In this document: piece by piece, positions 1 through 12,000 of the stretch
Layout of the letters: every line of letters begins with the position of its first letter
Position numbering within the stretch: position 1 is the stretch's first letter
Assembly: GCF_000006565.2 (NCBI RefSeq)
Contig: NC_031468.1
Location: 248,001-312,000 of the forward strand
DNA from: Toxoplasma gondii ME49
Taxonomy: Eukaryota; Apicomplexa; Conoidasida; Eucoccidiorida; Sarcocystidae
Direction: 5' to 3'
Length of the DNA stretch: 64,000 nt
Notes under the pieces: model-generated
The model's database searches: none
Told to the model about the DNA's origin: nothing
The model's input: only the letters and a program-made list of their open reading frames with translations
Translations under genes and position numbers: made by a program

Positions 1-1394
1 TTCGGAATATACTCCATTATGTAAGCACATATGGGAGTCACTCGAGGGGTTTGGGAAGCGCTCGAGTTGCCTGTCGTTGTATCTTCAGAAATCTGCACAT
101 CTTGACCTGTGTCGCTTCCACCTCGGAAACGAATCCAGTCTCCTTCCAAAAACGCCAGAGGCTTGCAAAAATATCTTGGTGCTTTAGTCGCCTTCTTACT
201 CTCTATCTGTTGTTGTACGGATGAGGTATGAGTCGAAGTTCCATCGCCGCCAAACGGACATGAGCGTGTCGGATCTGAACTCTCTGCCTCCACCTCCCCT
301 TCGGTTGATTTCTTCTGTTCAACAGAGAGTTCTTGCGCCTCGCCGGTGGACACAACCGCCTCAAGCTCCTCTGTAAGATACATGGATTCTAGGCGGGTAA
401 GGTTTCTCCATCCGTGGCGGAGATACATACATGCAGCCGGGTCGCTTTGGACCGCCAGCTTTAAAGCATACTGCTGGTCGTCTATCTCCACTAAGTAGAC
501 GTGACCCATGGCTCCACTCCCAATCAGCCCTTTCAATGGTAGAATTCTTGTGTCGTCCCAGCGCTGCGACTCAAAGTGGTACCCTCTCGACAATGTGACT
601 TGCCTGGTCTCTGCGCAACTGCCTTTGTGTTCACCGGTGTTGCCGGGTTTGTGGGGAGCCTGAAATTGGAAGGGTACAAAGGAACGAACCTTTAAGTGAG
701 AAAAATTCATGCCTGATGGCGTTCGACTTCCGTTTACGTCCGATCCCGGTACCACATCCTGTAGATGTCCCAAAATAAGGGCTGGACTCCCGTGTCGCCT
801 CTGATTCCCTGTGTTCGTGCTCGTGGGAAATGCCCTTGCTTCGCTATTGTGAAGAAGTTCCACTCGCCGCTTATTGTCGTCCGCCTGGGACACTCTTCTC
901 TTCCTGTTTACATCCAATCCATTTTCTTCAGCTAGTAGGATTTCGCCTCGGGTGACGGCCCCTGTCCGAGCTTCGCCTTGTTTGGAATGAGACCAGAACG
1001 AAGTACTTCCCGGTTTCTCTGTAGGTTGTTGTCGCCCGACTAGAGTTTTTCGCTCTCTTGAATTGGTCCCGATCCGCAGGCAGCGCAGGGTGGGATTAGA
1101 CACCGGCGGTTTCGCAGACTGTTGTGTATGCGGGTCACGAACCCCCGCCTGCGGTGATAGTTCACAGGCGCGGAATTGAGGAGTTTGAGCGTCTGGCGTG
1201 CACGCTGTCTCGAGAGAACTAATGTCCCTTGGGATGCCAGTCTGTATCGAATACTCTGTGGCATCTTTAGGGGAGAACATTGCCGGACCGACAGAGTTTT
1301 CCGCAGCAGGAAACGCCGCCTGCATAGCCGTATTCATTTTAGTTAGTGTAAGCTCAGCGGCGGAAAACGGAGCTTCAGGCGACTGGGTTGACAT
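1..1394 (-). CDS. Protein kinase-like protein, 3' end cut by the window edge
   Basis: An open frame runs without a stop from an ATG at 1394 to the left edge, about 464 codons. The first ~280 residues are polar and low in complexity. Then comes a glycine-rich loop (IGSGAMG, about residues 291-297) and, after ..YALKLAV, the expected ATP-binding lysine near residue 312. A serine/glutamate-rich insertion of about 90 residues follows, and the frame ends at a hinge-like ICAYIMEYIP. The N-lobe is therefore present, while the catalytic loop (HRD) and DFG motifs lie outside the window, so activity cannot be judged. A CTTGCAG sits directly before the ATG, so an upstream exon is possible. Coccidia have many divergent kinases with long insertions (rhoptry and non-rhoptry); no signal peptide is visible at this start, so I do not assign it to the rhoptry group. 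The kinase fold is well supported; the subfamily is unknown. Confidence 0.75.
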   Translation of the reverse strand, partial: MSTQSPEAPFSAAELTLTKMNTAMQAAFPAAENSVGPAMFSPKDATEYSIQTGIPRDISSLETACTPDAQTPQFRACELSPQAGVRDPHTQQSAKPPVSNPTLRCLRIGTNSRERKTLVGRQQPTEKPGSTSFWSHSKQGEARTGAVTRGEILLAEENGLDVNRKRRVSQADDNKRRVELLHNSEARAFPTSTNTGNQRRHGSPALILGHLQDVVPGSDVNGSRTPSGMNFSHLKVRSFVPFQFQAPHKPGNTGEHKGSCAETRQVTLSRGYHFESQRWDDTRILPLKGLIGSGAMGHVYLVEIDDQQYALKLAVQSDPAACMYLRHGWRNLTRLESMYLTEELEAVVSTGEAQELSVEQKKSTEGEVEAESSDPTRSCPFGGDGTSTHTSSVQQQIESKKATKAPRYFCKPLAFLEGDWIRFRGGSDTGQDVQISEDTTTGNSSASQTPRVTPICAYIMEYIP

Positions 1395-3730
1395 CCTGCA
1401 AGCACGTTCGGTGACAGAACACAAGTGAGAGGCATATCGTATTCTCGCATCACTTTGCAGTGGGAAGCTGGTCAGACCTCTCCGACAAACGAAGAAGACC
1501 ACAACTAACACGGTAACTGTGTGTTAGGTGGAATCCCTGGTTCTGCATAAAACCCTTGACGCATTAGCTGAACACCTAAGGCAACCAAGCTGGAACAAGA
1601 GAGCGTTATTCCGGGTGTTCGAAACAAGTGCATCATCTTAAACAAAAACGGCGTCAGAGTTGAATTATCTGCAGTGGGATTCCCCTAGAATTGCGAAGTC
1701 AGATGTCCGGTGGTAAACTCACAAATGGTTTGTCTTCTGGTTAGTTGGAAGGAGCAATGTAGTGAACGGTGAGCCGCGGGGAGCCTGTGTTCCAAATCCG
1801 GCGTATGAATTGCTATTTCGCAAGTCGGTTATGCATGGTGGACTACAACTGCCACGTGGGCACGGTGCATCAGAATACAGCTCGCTTGAAACATTTGTTG
1901 ATTCCGACTCTTCGAGGTGGTGTTCAGACTCCAGCGGGCCTTTCCGTTGGTCGACGTGGCAAACACCTTGCCCACTGGCGTTGTGATCGAAGCCGACTCT
2001 CATCCTGTGATACAAAGCCAATTGTGTTCAATTTTCCTTTACGGAGACGCTACGTTTTTGTATCCTCCTCCTGACAGGATGTTCCACATGCCTGAAACAG
2101 CAAGAATTCACTCAGTTCTCGACGGAATTAGCATGGGCTACTTCAACAGTGTTATGTTCGTTACATATCGCCAGCATTCACCGAACGAAATATGCAAAAC
2201 CTTCATGCAAAAAAACGGAAAAAGACGATTGATGTAAAAAGACATCTCTTTCTCGATTGACACTTTTGTGCCGGCAAGAAGCACCGAGACGAAAAACGGA
2301 CAATCTCTCTTCCCGAAGGGAAAACGCGCCTTATGTGGTAGTCAGTGATATTGAGGAAAAACGGTTCACAATTTAGGTACTTGACACAAGACATGTACCA
2401 CCACAGCTATGTCGGCATTTTGGAGGAAAAAGTCTCTAAAAATTCGGAAGAGTCTGTGTAACCACACAATCTCTCAGTACGGAATAGGACGCGGTTGTGT
2501 GTTAAACATGTTTTAGACTAAAGAAGCACCTTGCCACTTAGGAAATCCAGTTGCAGCTTGATCACTGACACATCAGTACATTATCATTCGGATGTCCCCG
2601 TATTTTTGAAAAGCAGACAAGAAACCATCGACACACCAATATCGAGAAGCGCTTGTAGCCTACCATGTGCCAGTATTGCCGCGTGCTCGAGGTGGACCGA
2701 CTCCACGCCTCTCGGACGCTTTTTCGTACATGGTGACAGTTCTCAAATATAACCCATCCGTGGCATTCAAACATTTCTGAGGAATCTGGACGCCTGGTGA
2801 TTTTTCAGGGTGAGCTGAAAAGCCTGGCTATTTAGCATGGAGACAAGGAGATCAAAAGCGATTAAGTTTACGTTCTTTGTAGACAGGCGTTTTTTCACCC
2901 TCCGACAGTGGAAGCTCGGACCTAAGGTAGCTTCTGTCACCGCTACGCTTTCGTTATCTCAACCTTCTCTGCATATTGATCCCGTGCCGCGCGTAGATCG
3001 TCTCCGAGTTAACATCCTGAGTGTCTTGCATCCTGTTTTTTATTCACAGAGAGCTCACACCCGCCTCCCCAAGCAAATAGAGTCCTGCAAGAATCTACTG
3101 TCGCTAGAAAGTGTAGCATTGAATGTCTCCTTGAGTATTTCGTCACCGTGCCACTGCTGCGGTGAGACAGTAGTCAGAGGCGCATTCAGTGTACACGTCT
3201 TCCGCTGGCAAACCTTCTGTATGAGCAAAGCAGAAGAAGTGGGTTAATTTCAGTTCTGTATTCGTGGAACCGCAGTGGCATTCGGCTGGGCATAGTCAGC
3301 CAGCGCTGACTTTAGAGGATAACATTGTCTGTTCGGCAGCATTCTGCGTTTATCCAAATACTTCTTCCTCGGATCAGTTCCGTGAGGTCGTGAATGACAA
3401 CGCTGAAGGCAGCGATGCTACAAGAGTGGAAAGAAGGGATAATTGTTTGTAATCATTATAACACCACATAGAAGAGACGAGAAAAAGTTTGTTCGGAGAA
3501 AGGTCTCTAGGGGTCATTGTCTGAATCAAATACACAATGTTTTCGCTTCCTGAAAATAACAGCAGCGGCAATTTCACATCGGGTATAAATTCGTTCACAT
3601 GGAAAAGAAATTCGAGAGCTCGTCCCCGCCGAGAAACAGAAAAAAATGCAGGGATTTACCGCGATCGAATGAAACTTCTAATCATTCTGGCAAACGGTTT
3701 TGCCAGTTTTGCGAAGGTCAGGAAGGTGCT
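1395..3730. other. Spacer between two minus-strand genes, no gene seen
   Basis: All frames are broken into short pieces. The longest, 136 codons on the plus strand from 2837, has no start context, splice partner or recognisable motif. The interval must contain the promoter and 5' UTR of the kinase gene and the 3' UTR of the next gene, but I could not place these signals. Confidence 0.5.
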
Positions 3731-6109
3731 TTAGTTTGATTCCACTGTCTTGATGCCCAAGACACTAACCCGAAGTCCAAGGGAAGCTGTCATTCTACCA
3801 GCTTGTGTTTCGTTGCATATTGGCTCAGTTTGGTTCTCGACGCATCCGTTCACTTCTTCCCACAATGTTTGGAGGAGCCGAGCACTTTCCAAGCTTCCGT
3901 CGCGCTCGATCGAATAGCTTATCTCAGTGTTCCTTCCGTTTGGTACGGCGGAGACAACAGCAACTCGTGGCACACCTCGGGCCTGTCGAATCCCCGTGGA
4001 CACGTCTTGAGCCTCGTTTGCTTTGTTACTCATGTCTGGCTTTTGGGGGCGTCTTCTCCCATACTCGAGCAGCTCTGAAACCCCCTGAGCAAAATCGCGT
4101 TTGCAGTTGACGATATTGTTCTTGCAAACTGTTTGTAGCACCCGAAGGGCTGGAATATTGTAAGATAATGTTGATATAGACTGTGCGTTGGGAGCCGTAG
4201 GCACCGGTAGCTGAGGCGACACAGACTGAAACGCAATCCTGGTGGATGGTCCAGATCCAGTTGAGTCCACACTTGAAGCTGACGAATCATTGTTTTTTGT
4301 TACTTGTGGATCAAATGGAGAAAAAAGCCGCGGGGATGAAGTGAGGTCGGACACAAGCATGCTGTGGTCTGAACGTTTGCTCTCAGAGAGCAGAAGAGAC
4401 GGTGGGGCGTAAGCGTCAGAGACTTCCTTCTCAGTGGGCACGATGTCTGGCGCTATCCTGTCCATTACCACGGGCCTCTCAGCTGCGTCTCCTGCTCGGT
4501 GACCTTGTTGTCTTTCCTGGTTGGTGGATTGGCGCGGCTGCACTGCTTCAGTGGATGATAGCCCCATAGCCCCTGCTGTCATCCGTGACGTTTTATCATC
4601 CGGCATCGAGCTCCTCATAGCATCGGAGACGGCGTCAGGAAACGACTCCTTATTGGGTGCCACGGATGCATAAGGTGAAAACACTGGAGTCTCTTCCTCT
4701 CGGTGGGCTCGCGACTCTGTGATAAGGTTATCAGAGGTTACCGAGCCTTCAAATGTATTCTTATCATACTGGTTTGGTGGTGTGAGTACTCCCACCTGTA
4801 ACACAGGTCCGTCATTGGCAATTCCCGTCGGTTCCGGTGATTGGAGCTCAACAGCCACTGCAGCAGCTTGAGGAAGCGACGAGGCTGCCGACATCTGAGA
4901 TTTGTGCACAATTGCATGAGCCAGAGGTACTAGGGCGTCAGCCCCCATATCCTTTGAAAGGAAAGGACCAAAAGGGGAAGAGGCACCGGGAGTTGACGGA
5001 AAAGGGAGTGTCGACAAAGAGGATGGAAAGGCGTTGTGAAGTGCAGTAGGTGAGTGGTCAGGTAGTGCACGAGAGAGTTCTTTTGCTGGAGGCGAAGCTA
5101 ACTCGGAGGCGCGTGGATCATTTAGAACATAATTCACGTTTCGTTCACTTAAGAACACTGTTGACCCACTGGTATCGACAGGCTCCTTTTCGGCTGCGGT
5201 AGGGTGTGCCTGATGCACGACACCTTTGACAAAAGTATCTGTAGTTTCCCGGGGTGCCAGAGTTTGGCCCTTGTTAAGTGCGTTTCTGAGATAGTGAAGA
5301 GACTCAGGAACGTCTGGTGCACCATAGTCGCGGCTCGGGCTGTCGCCCGTTATTCCCGAATCTTGTAGGCATATTTGCTCGAGAAATTGAGTCCTTCGCC
5401 AAGAAACCGGTGACCGCTTCTCAGCCGCCCGAATATCATCTGCATATACGTTGTCCAAATAGTTCACAAAAACCTCCAACACTGTTTCGATGTAGAAAGA
5501 GTCATCGAGGTCCTTCTGTGTTATCGGTGGGCGACGTCTATGGCACACAAGAAGAGAGTGCGTTGCCCTCTTAAGTGACGCTGGAATATAATCGGTGGCG
5601 TCGTCTGCTGTCGAGTCTCGTTCAAACGCATCCAACTCTGAACTCATTCCTCCCAGCAATTGCAAAAATATTTCATGTTTCTTCTTTATGCCATAGCTCG
5701 TGAGAAGATCCAGGACGATGCCGGGAAGAGCCCAACCCGGTAGAGGAGCAAGACCGGCTTCCTCCGTTGAGGAACTACTTCCCGATAGTCGAGAAGGATA
5801 GGCAAGCAGACGATTTTGCGTTTTTCGGCGGAGGTTCCTGAGGACAAGTTGTTGAACGGAATTTCCGTAATCCGTCGTTGAGGGGTCATGCGCAACATCC
5901 GCCGCGTCCGCAGCCGGGCCGACAGTCAAGAGCGAGGTCGCGTCTGAACACAAGCATAGCGGGGAATAAAATAGCAAATTCGCTACGTCAACGAGACTGC
6001 ATGTGCCCTGTCGTTGTTGCGCACGTTTTCGAGAAAGATTACGTAAGTTCTCAGTGGTTCTATACAGGACGTACCACAGAGGAACATGAATAAGCGGGGA
6101 CTTGTGCAC
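3731..6109 (-). CDS. Uncharacterised 792-residue protein
   Basis: A single uninterrupted frame of 792 codons, far longer than chance allows here. I recognise no domain. Residues about 85-255 are rich in hydrophobic and charged residues (for example LPGIVLDLLTSYGIKKK and IETVLEVFVNYLDNVYADDI) and look like a helical folded region. About 260-640 is Ser/Pro/Thr-rich and probably disordered. The last ~150 residues again look folded, with ALRVLQTVCKNNIVNCKRDF and a SARLLQTLWEEVNGCV helix, and contain several cysteines. No signal peptide or membrane span is evident. The first ~45 codons are less convincing, and an intron or a later start is possible. It lies in the same orientation as the kinase gene downstream, 2.3 kb away. 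Function unknown. Confidence 0.6.
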   Translation of the reverse strand: MHKSPLIHVPLWYVLYRTTENLRNLSRKRAQQRQGTCSLVDVANLLFYSPLCLCSDATSLLTVGPAADAADVAHDPSTTDYGNSVQQLVLRNLRRKTQNRLLAYPSRLSGSSSSTEEAGLAPLPGWALPGIVLDLLTSYGIKKKHEIFLQLLGGMSSELDAFERDSTADDATDYIPASLKRATHSLLVCHRRRPPITQKDLDDSFYIETVLEVFVNYLDNVYADDIRAAEKRSPVSWRRTQFLEQICLQDSGITGDSPSRDYGAPDVPESLHYLRNALNKGQTLAPRETTDTFVKGVVHQAHPTAAEKEPVDTSGSTVFLSERNVNYVLNDPRASELASPPAKELSRALPDHSPTALHNAFPSSLSTLPFPSTPGASSPFGPFLSKDMGADALVPLAHAIVHKSQMSAASSLPQAAAVAVELQSPEPTGIANDGPVLQVGVLTPPNQYDKNTFEGSVTSDNLITESRAHREEETPVFSPYASVAPNKESFPDAVSDAMRSSMPDDKTSRMTAGAMGLSSTEAVQPRQSTNQERQQGHRAGDAAERPVVMDRIAPDIVPTEKEVSDAYAPPSLLLSESKRSDHSMLVSDLTSSPRLFSPFDPQVTKNNDSSASSVDSTGSGPSTRIAFQSVSPQLPVPTAPNAQSISTLSYNIPALRVLQTVCKNNIVNCKRDFAQGVSELLEYGRRRPQKPDMSNKANEAQDVSTGIRQARGVPRVAVVSAVPNGRNTEISYSIERDGSLESARLLQTLWEEVNGCVENQTEPICNETQAGRMTASLGLRVSVLGIKTVESN

Positions 6110-9068
6110 ACTATTATTTTATTGTAGAAGTCACACGAGTTAGTTCGTAGATAGATTCACGTCTAAACTCCATTACCTCCTGCTGACTCTATGGCAAAGC
6201 GCGTAATAACACGTCCACATGCTCTCGGAAGCATCCTCTGCCGCGCACGGCTTTTAAACTGCAGCTCAGCTAATCGATACCGTGGTCCATCTGCCACAAG
6301 GTGTTAAGAGTTCGGTTTTCCACTGGATTGTGCAGGGTGGTCAAGGAATATGATGGGAAGCTTTCTTTGGGAGATGGTTTTCACGATTCCTTACCCCAGA
6401 GAAGAAGACCGCAGAGGGTTGCAGACAAACACGTGTACATTGTTCAGGGTCAGCGTTACGGGACGAACGTTCTATGTCTTTTGTCAAGCCTTGTGATTAA
6501 GTATGAGCAGAAGTCAAAATCAATCACAGGCGAAGGGACGTTAGCAGTGTCAGGCCAATCATATACAGATGCGATGTTCAGTTTGTACTGGCTGATGTTA
6601 ATGCGCAGGCGGGCGTGAAGCACACCTGCTCGAGCTAGCCGCATTCATTCGCTCGTAGAGCGTTTGACCTCTGCAGTTTAAAATCATTCGAACGACCGTG
6701 CGAACGCCATGTACAGCCCCAACGCGAAGTGGTTACATGGGATGTTGGTGTCCACGATAAAAGGGTTGGACTCTCGCAGACGAAATGAGAAGGAAAAGCT
6801 CAAGCATGGTCTCCATCACTGCAAGGGAAAAGTGCGATGAACAGCTGTCCAGAGGCATACTGTAGCCTATAGTCGGATGCTGACGTTTACTTCCTGTCTC
6901 TTTTCTACAGTAGGATGTAGCAACATGAAAAAACTGAAGGCTAATTCGGTGGACGTGTTGCATGTCGTCTCTTCTTGTCGGTTCTCCGATTCCGTCAATG
7001 TTTCTCGCATCGCCTAGTTCCGCCTCACACACGATCAGTTCCCAATTTGATGAGTGGTCCTAGTAACTGCGTTGCAGGTCTCGTTGTGTTTCAGAAATGG
7101 AAACGAAGCTCAGCGTTGCACTGTTGCTGTTAACGTGGAGCTTAAATGGCATTTCGAGACAGCAGCAAAAAGAAAATCGACAACTGCGCTCGCATTTCTG
7201 ATTCGCATTTGGTGGTCCGCTGTTCTGTCTCATTTCTCTAACATTCTCGGGTTCGCTTGTTTTCCGAAGCAAGTCGTGTTCCCAGAAGCGGTCTGCATGT
7301 AGCCATCGATAGTCGCATTTTAGAAGCCCGCGCAATAAAACTGCGTCAACATTGTGATTATCGCTTTTCTACGAATTAAAACAAGTGCCGATCGTTCTTG
7401 GTACACGTCAACTATGAGTGAGGAATATCAGCCTCATGTTCAAGTCCCTGAGAAACAGACTCTCTGGAAGCTTACCCAGGTGCTAAGGAGTGGAGTGTCC
7501 AGCAAGTTATCTTGCTGGAACCCGGCTGAGAACCAGACAGGAGTGCAGCATGGAACAGAGGGGAATTCTTCAACAAGGAAACGCTCAAGAGGTCGCTATG
7601 CGGGCGAAAGTGTTTCACTTTTCAGATGCGGTGTCGCAACCAGCGGCTGGAACTGTGGGATGTGGCAGTGTCACGAAAACTACGTTTACTCGGCGGTCGT
7701 TATTGTTTGAAACTAAGTGGTGAGCGCACACTCTAACCATCTGCCTGAATCCATGTTTGAAGTGAATGCTGTAAAGGTAAAAAATCCAACGCTACCGGCA
7801 CCGGCACCCGAAGCTTTTCTGGTTATCAGCACGGAACAACCGTTTTGCACGGGCCTTCAGTGGCTGCCCTTACGTTCTTGTTGGAGTGTTCTAGCAAATT
7901 AAAAACCAACCGAAGCCTTTCGTTCTACACCTCCACGAGGATTATCAACAGGAGCTGTGAAAAATCCCAGGATCACTGTCGCACCAGCGTAAAATCGGAA
8001 TGTGTGCACTTATCGGAAAAAGACAAACACGTTCTTCCCCGTTTCGACACGTGTAAGCTAATTCGGCTTTGTCTCCCATAGTCGTTGCCATTCCGCCCCT
8101 CTTTCAGCACAGCGGAGTCACGGGCCCGGGCGAAGAGACAAGCGTCCTTCTTTTCTCCACGGATCGTGATCTCGTCAATACCTGTTGGACGCCAGCTATT
8201 TCCCTTCAAGCGAGCCAGAGTTTTGCTTTTGAAACGACTACGTTTCTGAAAGTTCCATTCCTTCCTTTGGCGCCTCTCATGCAAAACCGGAACCCACGGT
8301 TTCTAGTGCGTGTTTTCTCGAGCTGAGAACGGAGCGCAGCCAACCAAACGGCGGATGCTCTGTTTTTGAGCCAGCGACAGAAATGGCATCGTGTTTCGTC
8401 GCCACTAAACCCAAAGCTGCCCTGCTAAATGAGACATAATCAGCTGTGCGCATCCGTGCAATAGCCTTGCTTCCTCAGAGAAACGAAGATATTTCCGTTT
8501 TCTATCCCCCCCCCTTCCCCCCTTCCCCCCTCCCCCCGCAGCTCCCTTTGCCCTCCAGTGCTGCAGATCAAAGTCTGCTGGCCTCTAGGTCTGCTGGTCT
8601 CTCGGTCTTGTGGTATCTATTCGGCTAGAAATGTGTGATCAGTATTTAGCTTTTAGAGATTTTAGTTGATATGAACCCAGACCGGACTCATTAAGCTTTT
8701 CTTCTCCCACCTCGACCCCTCGGGCTTGTGGTGTCGGAACAGTTTTACGCGTTTCACCGTTTTCTTCTGCGCGTCTGCAAGGAGTCTTTGTAGTGAAGCC
8801 AGACTTCTGCGATGAACAGGAAGCAGCCAGGTGCGTAAACTGGCTCCCTGAGAGCATCTGTTTGGTCTTCGGTTGCGGCCGAGATCCCCTCCAGAAGCCG
8901 GGCACTCATGCCACGCAAGAATGGCATGAAAAAAAACAAATCGCGGTGACTGTCGTGAGAGCGCGCTCCCAGCCTCATTTTCGCCTCGAACAACGCAGAA
9001 GCTTTCTCAGACAGCAGGCGCCAAAACAGTCTTATTGCAGAAGCTGGCGCCCGTCACTTCGCGGAGGT
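6110..9068. other. Intergenic region between divergent genes
   Basis: The unknown gene is read leftward from 6109 and the glycosyltransferase rightward from about 9069, so this 3 kb holds both promoters. Frames are short and have no coding feel. A continuous frame runs into the glycosyltransferase from an ATG at 8793, but ATG 9069 is the more natural start. Nothing else is supportable apart from a pyrimidine tract near 8.5 kb. Confidence 0.45.
8505..8541 (+). repeat. Polypyrimidine (C-run) tract upstream of the glycosyltransferase
   Basis: Successive runs of five to eight C separated by TT or single T, ending in CCGC. It lies about 530 bases before the probable start codon. It could be a promoter-proximal element or plain low-complexity sequence; no function can be read from it. 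Confidence 0.6.
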
Positions 9069-12000
9069 ATGGAACGCAGACACAGCGAGGCGCCGTCCCC
9101 GTCGAACCTCTTCCACGAAGACGAGGACATTTCTGAGCACCTGGAAATGGTGGCACTGCGTCCGAATTCCCGTTTTCAAGTCACCAGAAAGTCCACCGCC
9201 GAATGTGACTCCTCCGAAAGACACTGTGGGGAAGAGGAGTGCATTCTGTGGCAAACGAGGAAATCCAGATCGACAGTCCGAACGATCCGAGATGCCTGTT
9301 GGCGTCGCAGCAGCCGCGTCGCTGACACCCCTGACCGAATGTGCAGGGGAGTTCGTGGTCGCGACTCAATGTCCCCTTCTGCCAACTGCCAAGATCGGAG
9401 CTTTTTTCTCCACAACGCGAAAGCATCTGCCGCTCGCGATAGCGAGGGCCGGGCGTCGCCGAGACACAGAAGCCCTTCGCTAGTGGCTTCCGTCCCTCTT
9501 CGCAGGTGTTGTGCCGTTTCTTGTTTTCTCCCCTTCGTAGCGTTTCTCAGTGTGGCACTTCTGCTGCTTTGTCGCAGTGCCACGAAGGGTGTGAACGTCT
9601 TCAATCTGAAGTCCGCGTTGTGGGGGAACTCTTACGGCTTTTTCATTTCGGACTCGGTCGCCGCGGATACCTCGTCTTCTGCGGAGATCGCGCAGTCCTC
9701 GTTTTTCGCGGGTGTCGCGTCGGTCCTCGATGGACTCTTCCCCAGCGATGACAGAGACCCGCTGCTTCTTCGGGGTTCACCTCCCTCGCCGAGGAACGAC
9801 CGAGACCGTGTCTCAAGCCGCGCCGCCGTGGCTGCCGCCTTTCGTACGCCAGGCGGAACGGCCTCCTTCTGCTCGAGCTCTGCGCTGGTGCCTGCTAGTG
9901 ATAAGTGGCACTCCCAAGTTTTAGACGAGACTGAGACGGGGACCGCAGGAAAAACGGGAGATCTTCCGCGGACCTCTTGTTTGCCTTCCTTCGAGGCCGC
10001 TGTCATGCTCTACGATTGGCGACTGCAGGACTCGTGGGCAACACGCCGCTGGAGGTACCACGCGCCTGAATACGTCCGGAAGCTCTTGACGCTTTTCTTC
10101 CCCATCGACCGCCGCCTCCACCAGCTGTACAGACAGGAGATGGCTGCAGTCCTCGCGCTGGTTGGCCCGTACGTCGAGATCGAGCCTCCAGTTCCCATCA
10201 ATCCACACTGCCAGCCGCCAGAGTCCTACACCGTTCTTCCCCGGGAGCAGGAAGAGGGTGGCAGGAAGCGAGAGGCGACAGAAGCGCGCGGAAATCAGAC
10301 GGACACCAAGAGGACAGACACAGCGGTTTCGGCGGGGGCTTCTTTGTTGGATGCGCAACCGGGGGATCCAGGAGAACAGGCGAAGCCACAATTGGAGGCC
10401 CGTGCATCTCATGTGACCATCACGGAGTTCTGCGAAGAAGCACGGAAAGTCCACAGAGGAGCCTTCACGGGCCAGGGACGAAAGAAACCGGTGAAAATCG
10501 TGGACGCCGTCATTCTTGGGTATGGTGTCGTCTTCGGGGGAGGGGCGGCACCTCAGAGGGAATCTGGGGTGGTATCCAACATTCGGCACTGCGGCTGACC
10601 GGACTACCACAGAAGAAGTGCCACACCAGTCTCGGTGTCGAAGACACCCTCACGGAATCGTCTGCAAGTGTGTGTTTCATTTTTCGCACCCAAAGAGACT
10701 CGCTTAACACCAGGAACTGGGGCATGTATATATATGTATATATATATATATATTTATTTAAATCTATATTTGTGGCGGAACATGACTGGCAAGGAATGTT
10801 GTCGAAAACATATTTGAGGTCCCTTAGGTTTTTACGCCTCTTTTGTCTGGCAGCTCAAATCCCCAGTGTAGTGTGCAGGCTCCTTGCAATTTTGGCGCTC
10901 CACAGTGCTTTCGCGGCTTGTGTCAAGCGTGTTCGATTAGCGCCTTATTTGTTTTGACGCTGATATTCTTCAATCGTCAGTCGTTATCGGTTGCAGTATA
11001 TTAGTCGTACTCATGTTGGCTGGGAAGCTGGGGTCATTGATGATCCTTGTTCAGTGAATAAGAGTGGAACGCTAGCACGGGATAAGGTAATAGCTACTCT
11101 ACCCTTTAAGATGTATGATGTTCGCGAACTGACACTACCAATAACAATGGAGATCACTCTGTTTATCCAAATGTCTTCTTCCTTTCTTTTTCTTTCACTC
11201 CTTCACTGTTCACCCACAAGCCTCTTGGGTGTTTTCAGGTACGACTTGGACATGTTGGAGGTTCGTTTTTACGAGTATGAGCATACAGTCGACTACTTTG
11301 TGGTTTTGGAGTCGCGTCATCACACGACCGGTCTCTTCGAGAAGCCGCTTCTTTTTCAACAAAACCGCCACCGGTTTGCTCGCTTTCTGCACAAAATCAT
11401 ATACTTTGAGATTCCCGTCGACCTCAGCCTTCATCTGGCACAGCGCTGCAGTCCCAGATTCCTAAAGTGCGTCAGTCGTTTTGCGGAACTCGAAGCGCAG
11501 GCGTTTCAGGCCTGTGCACCGATTGTCCAGGCTTGGATCACGACAACAAACGCAATCAGAGTCATCTCGGATCCGGTACTCAGAGCCTACATTTTAGGTC
11601 TAACCCAGGAAATGTCTTTGGGGTTTCGCTTGAGTCACAGAGTGCAGCGAACGTATGCGTTCGGTTTCTTCGACCACATTTAGCTTCAAGGAGGGCGCAA
11701 GTTACTGTCCAGCAGTATTCTTCCCCACTGCCAGTGAAACGAAGCATGTTTACTGGGAACAGTGCATTTTCACTCAAGCATTTGATGGATGGCTATACCC
11801 TTATCTCTTTCGTTTTCTAAGTGAGCAACTTTGTCTGTTTCGCCACTCCTCCGCTGCTGTGAGGCCGCTTCAGAATCGAGCCCCAAGCGGTTTGTCTGTG
11901 CGCCACGAAGTCGCTGACAAAGACGTCGGTGTCAGCGCGTTGTGTTCTCATTACTTGTGTACACTTCATCGATCCTTCTTCCTATCCAGGACGCCAACGC

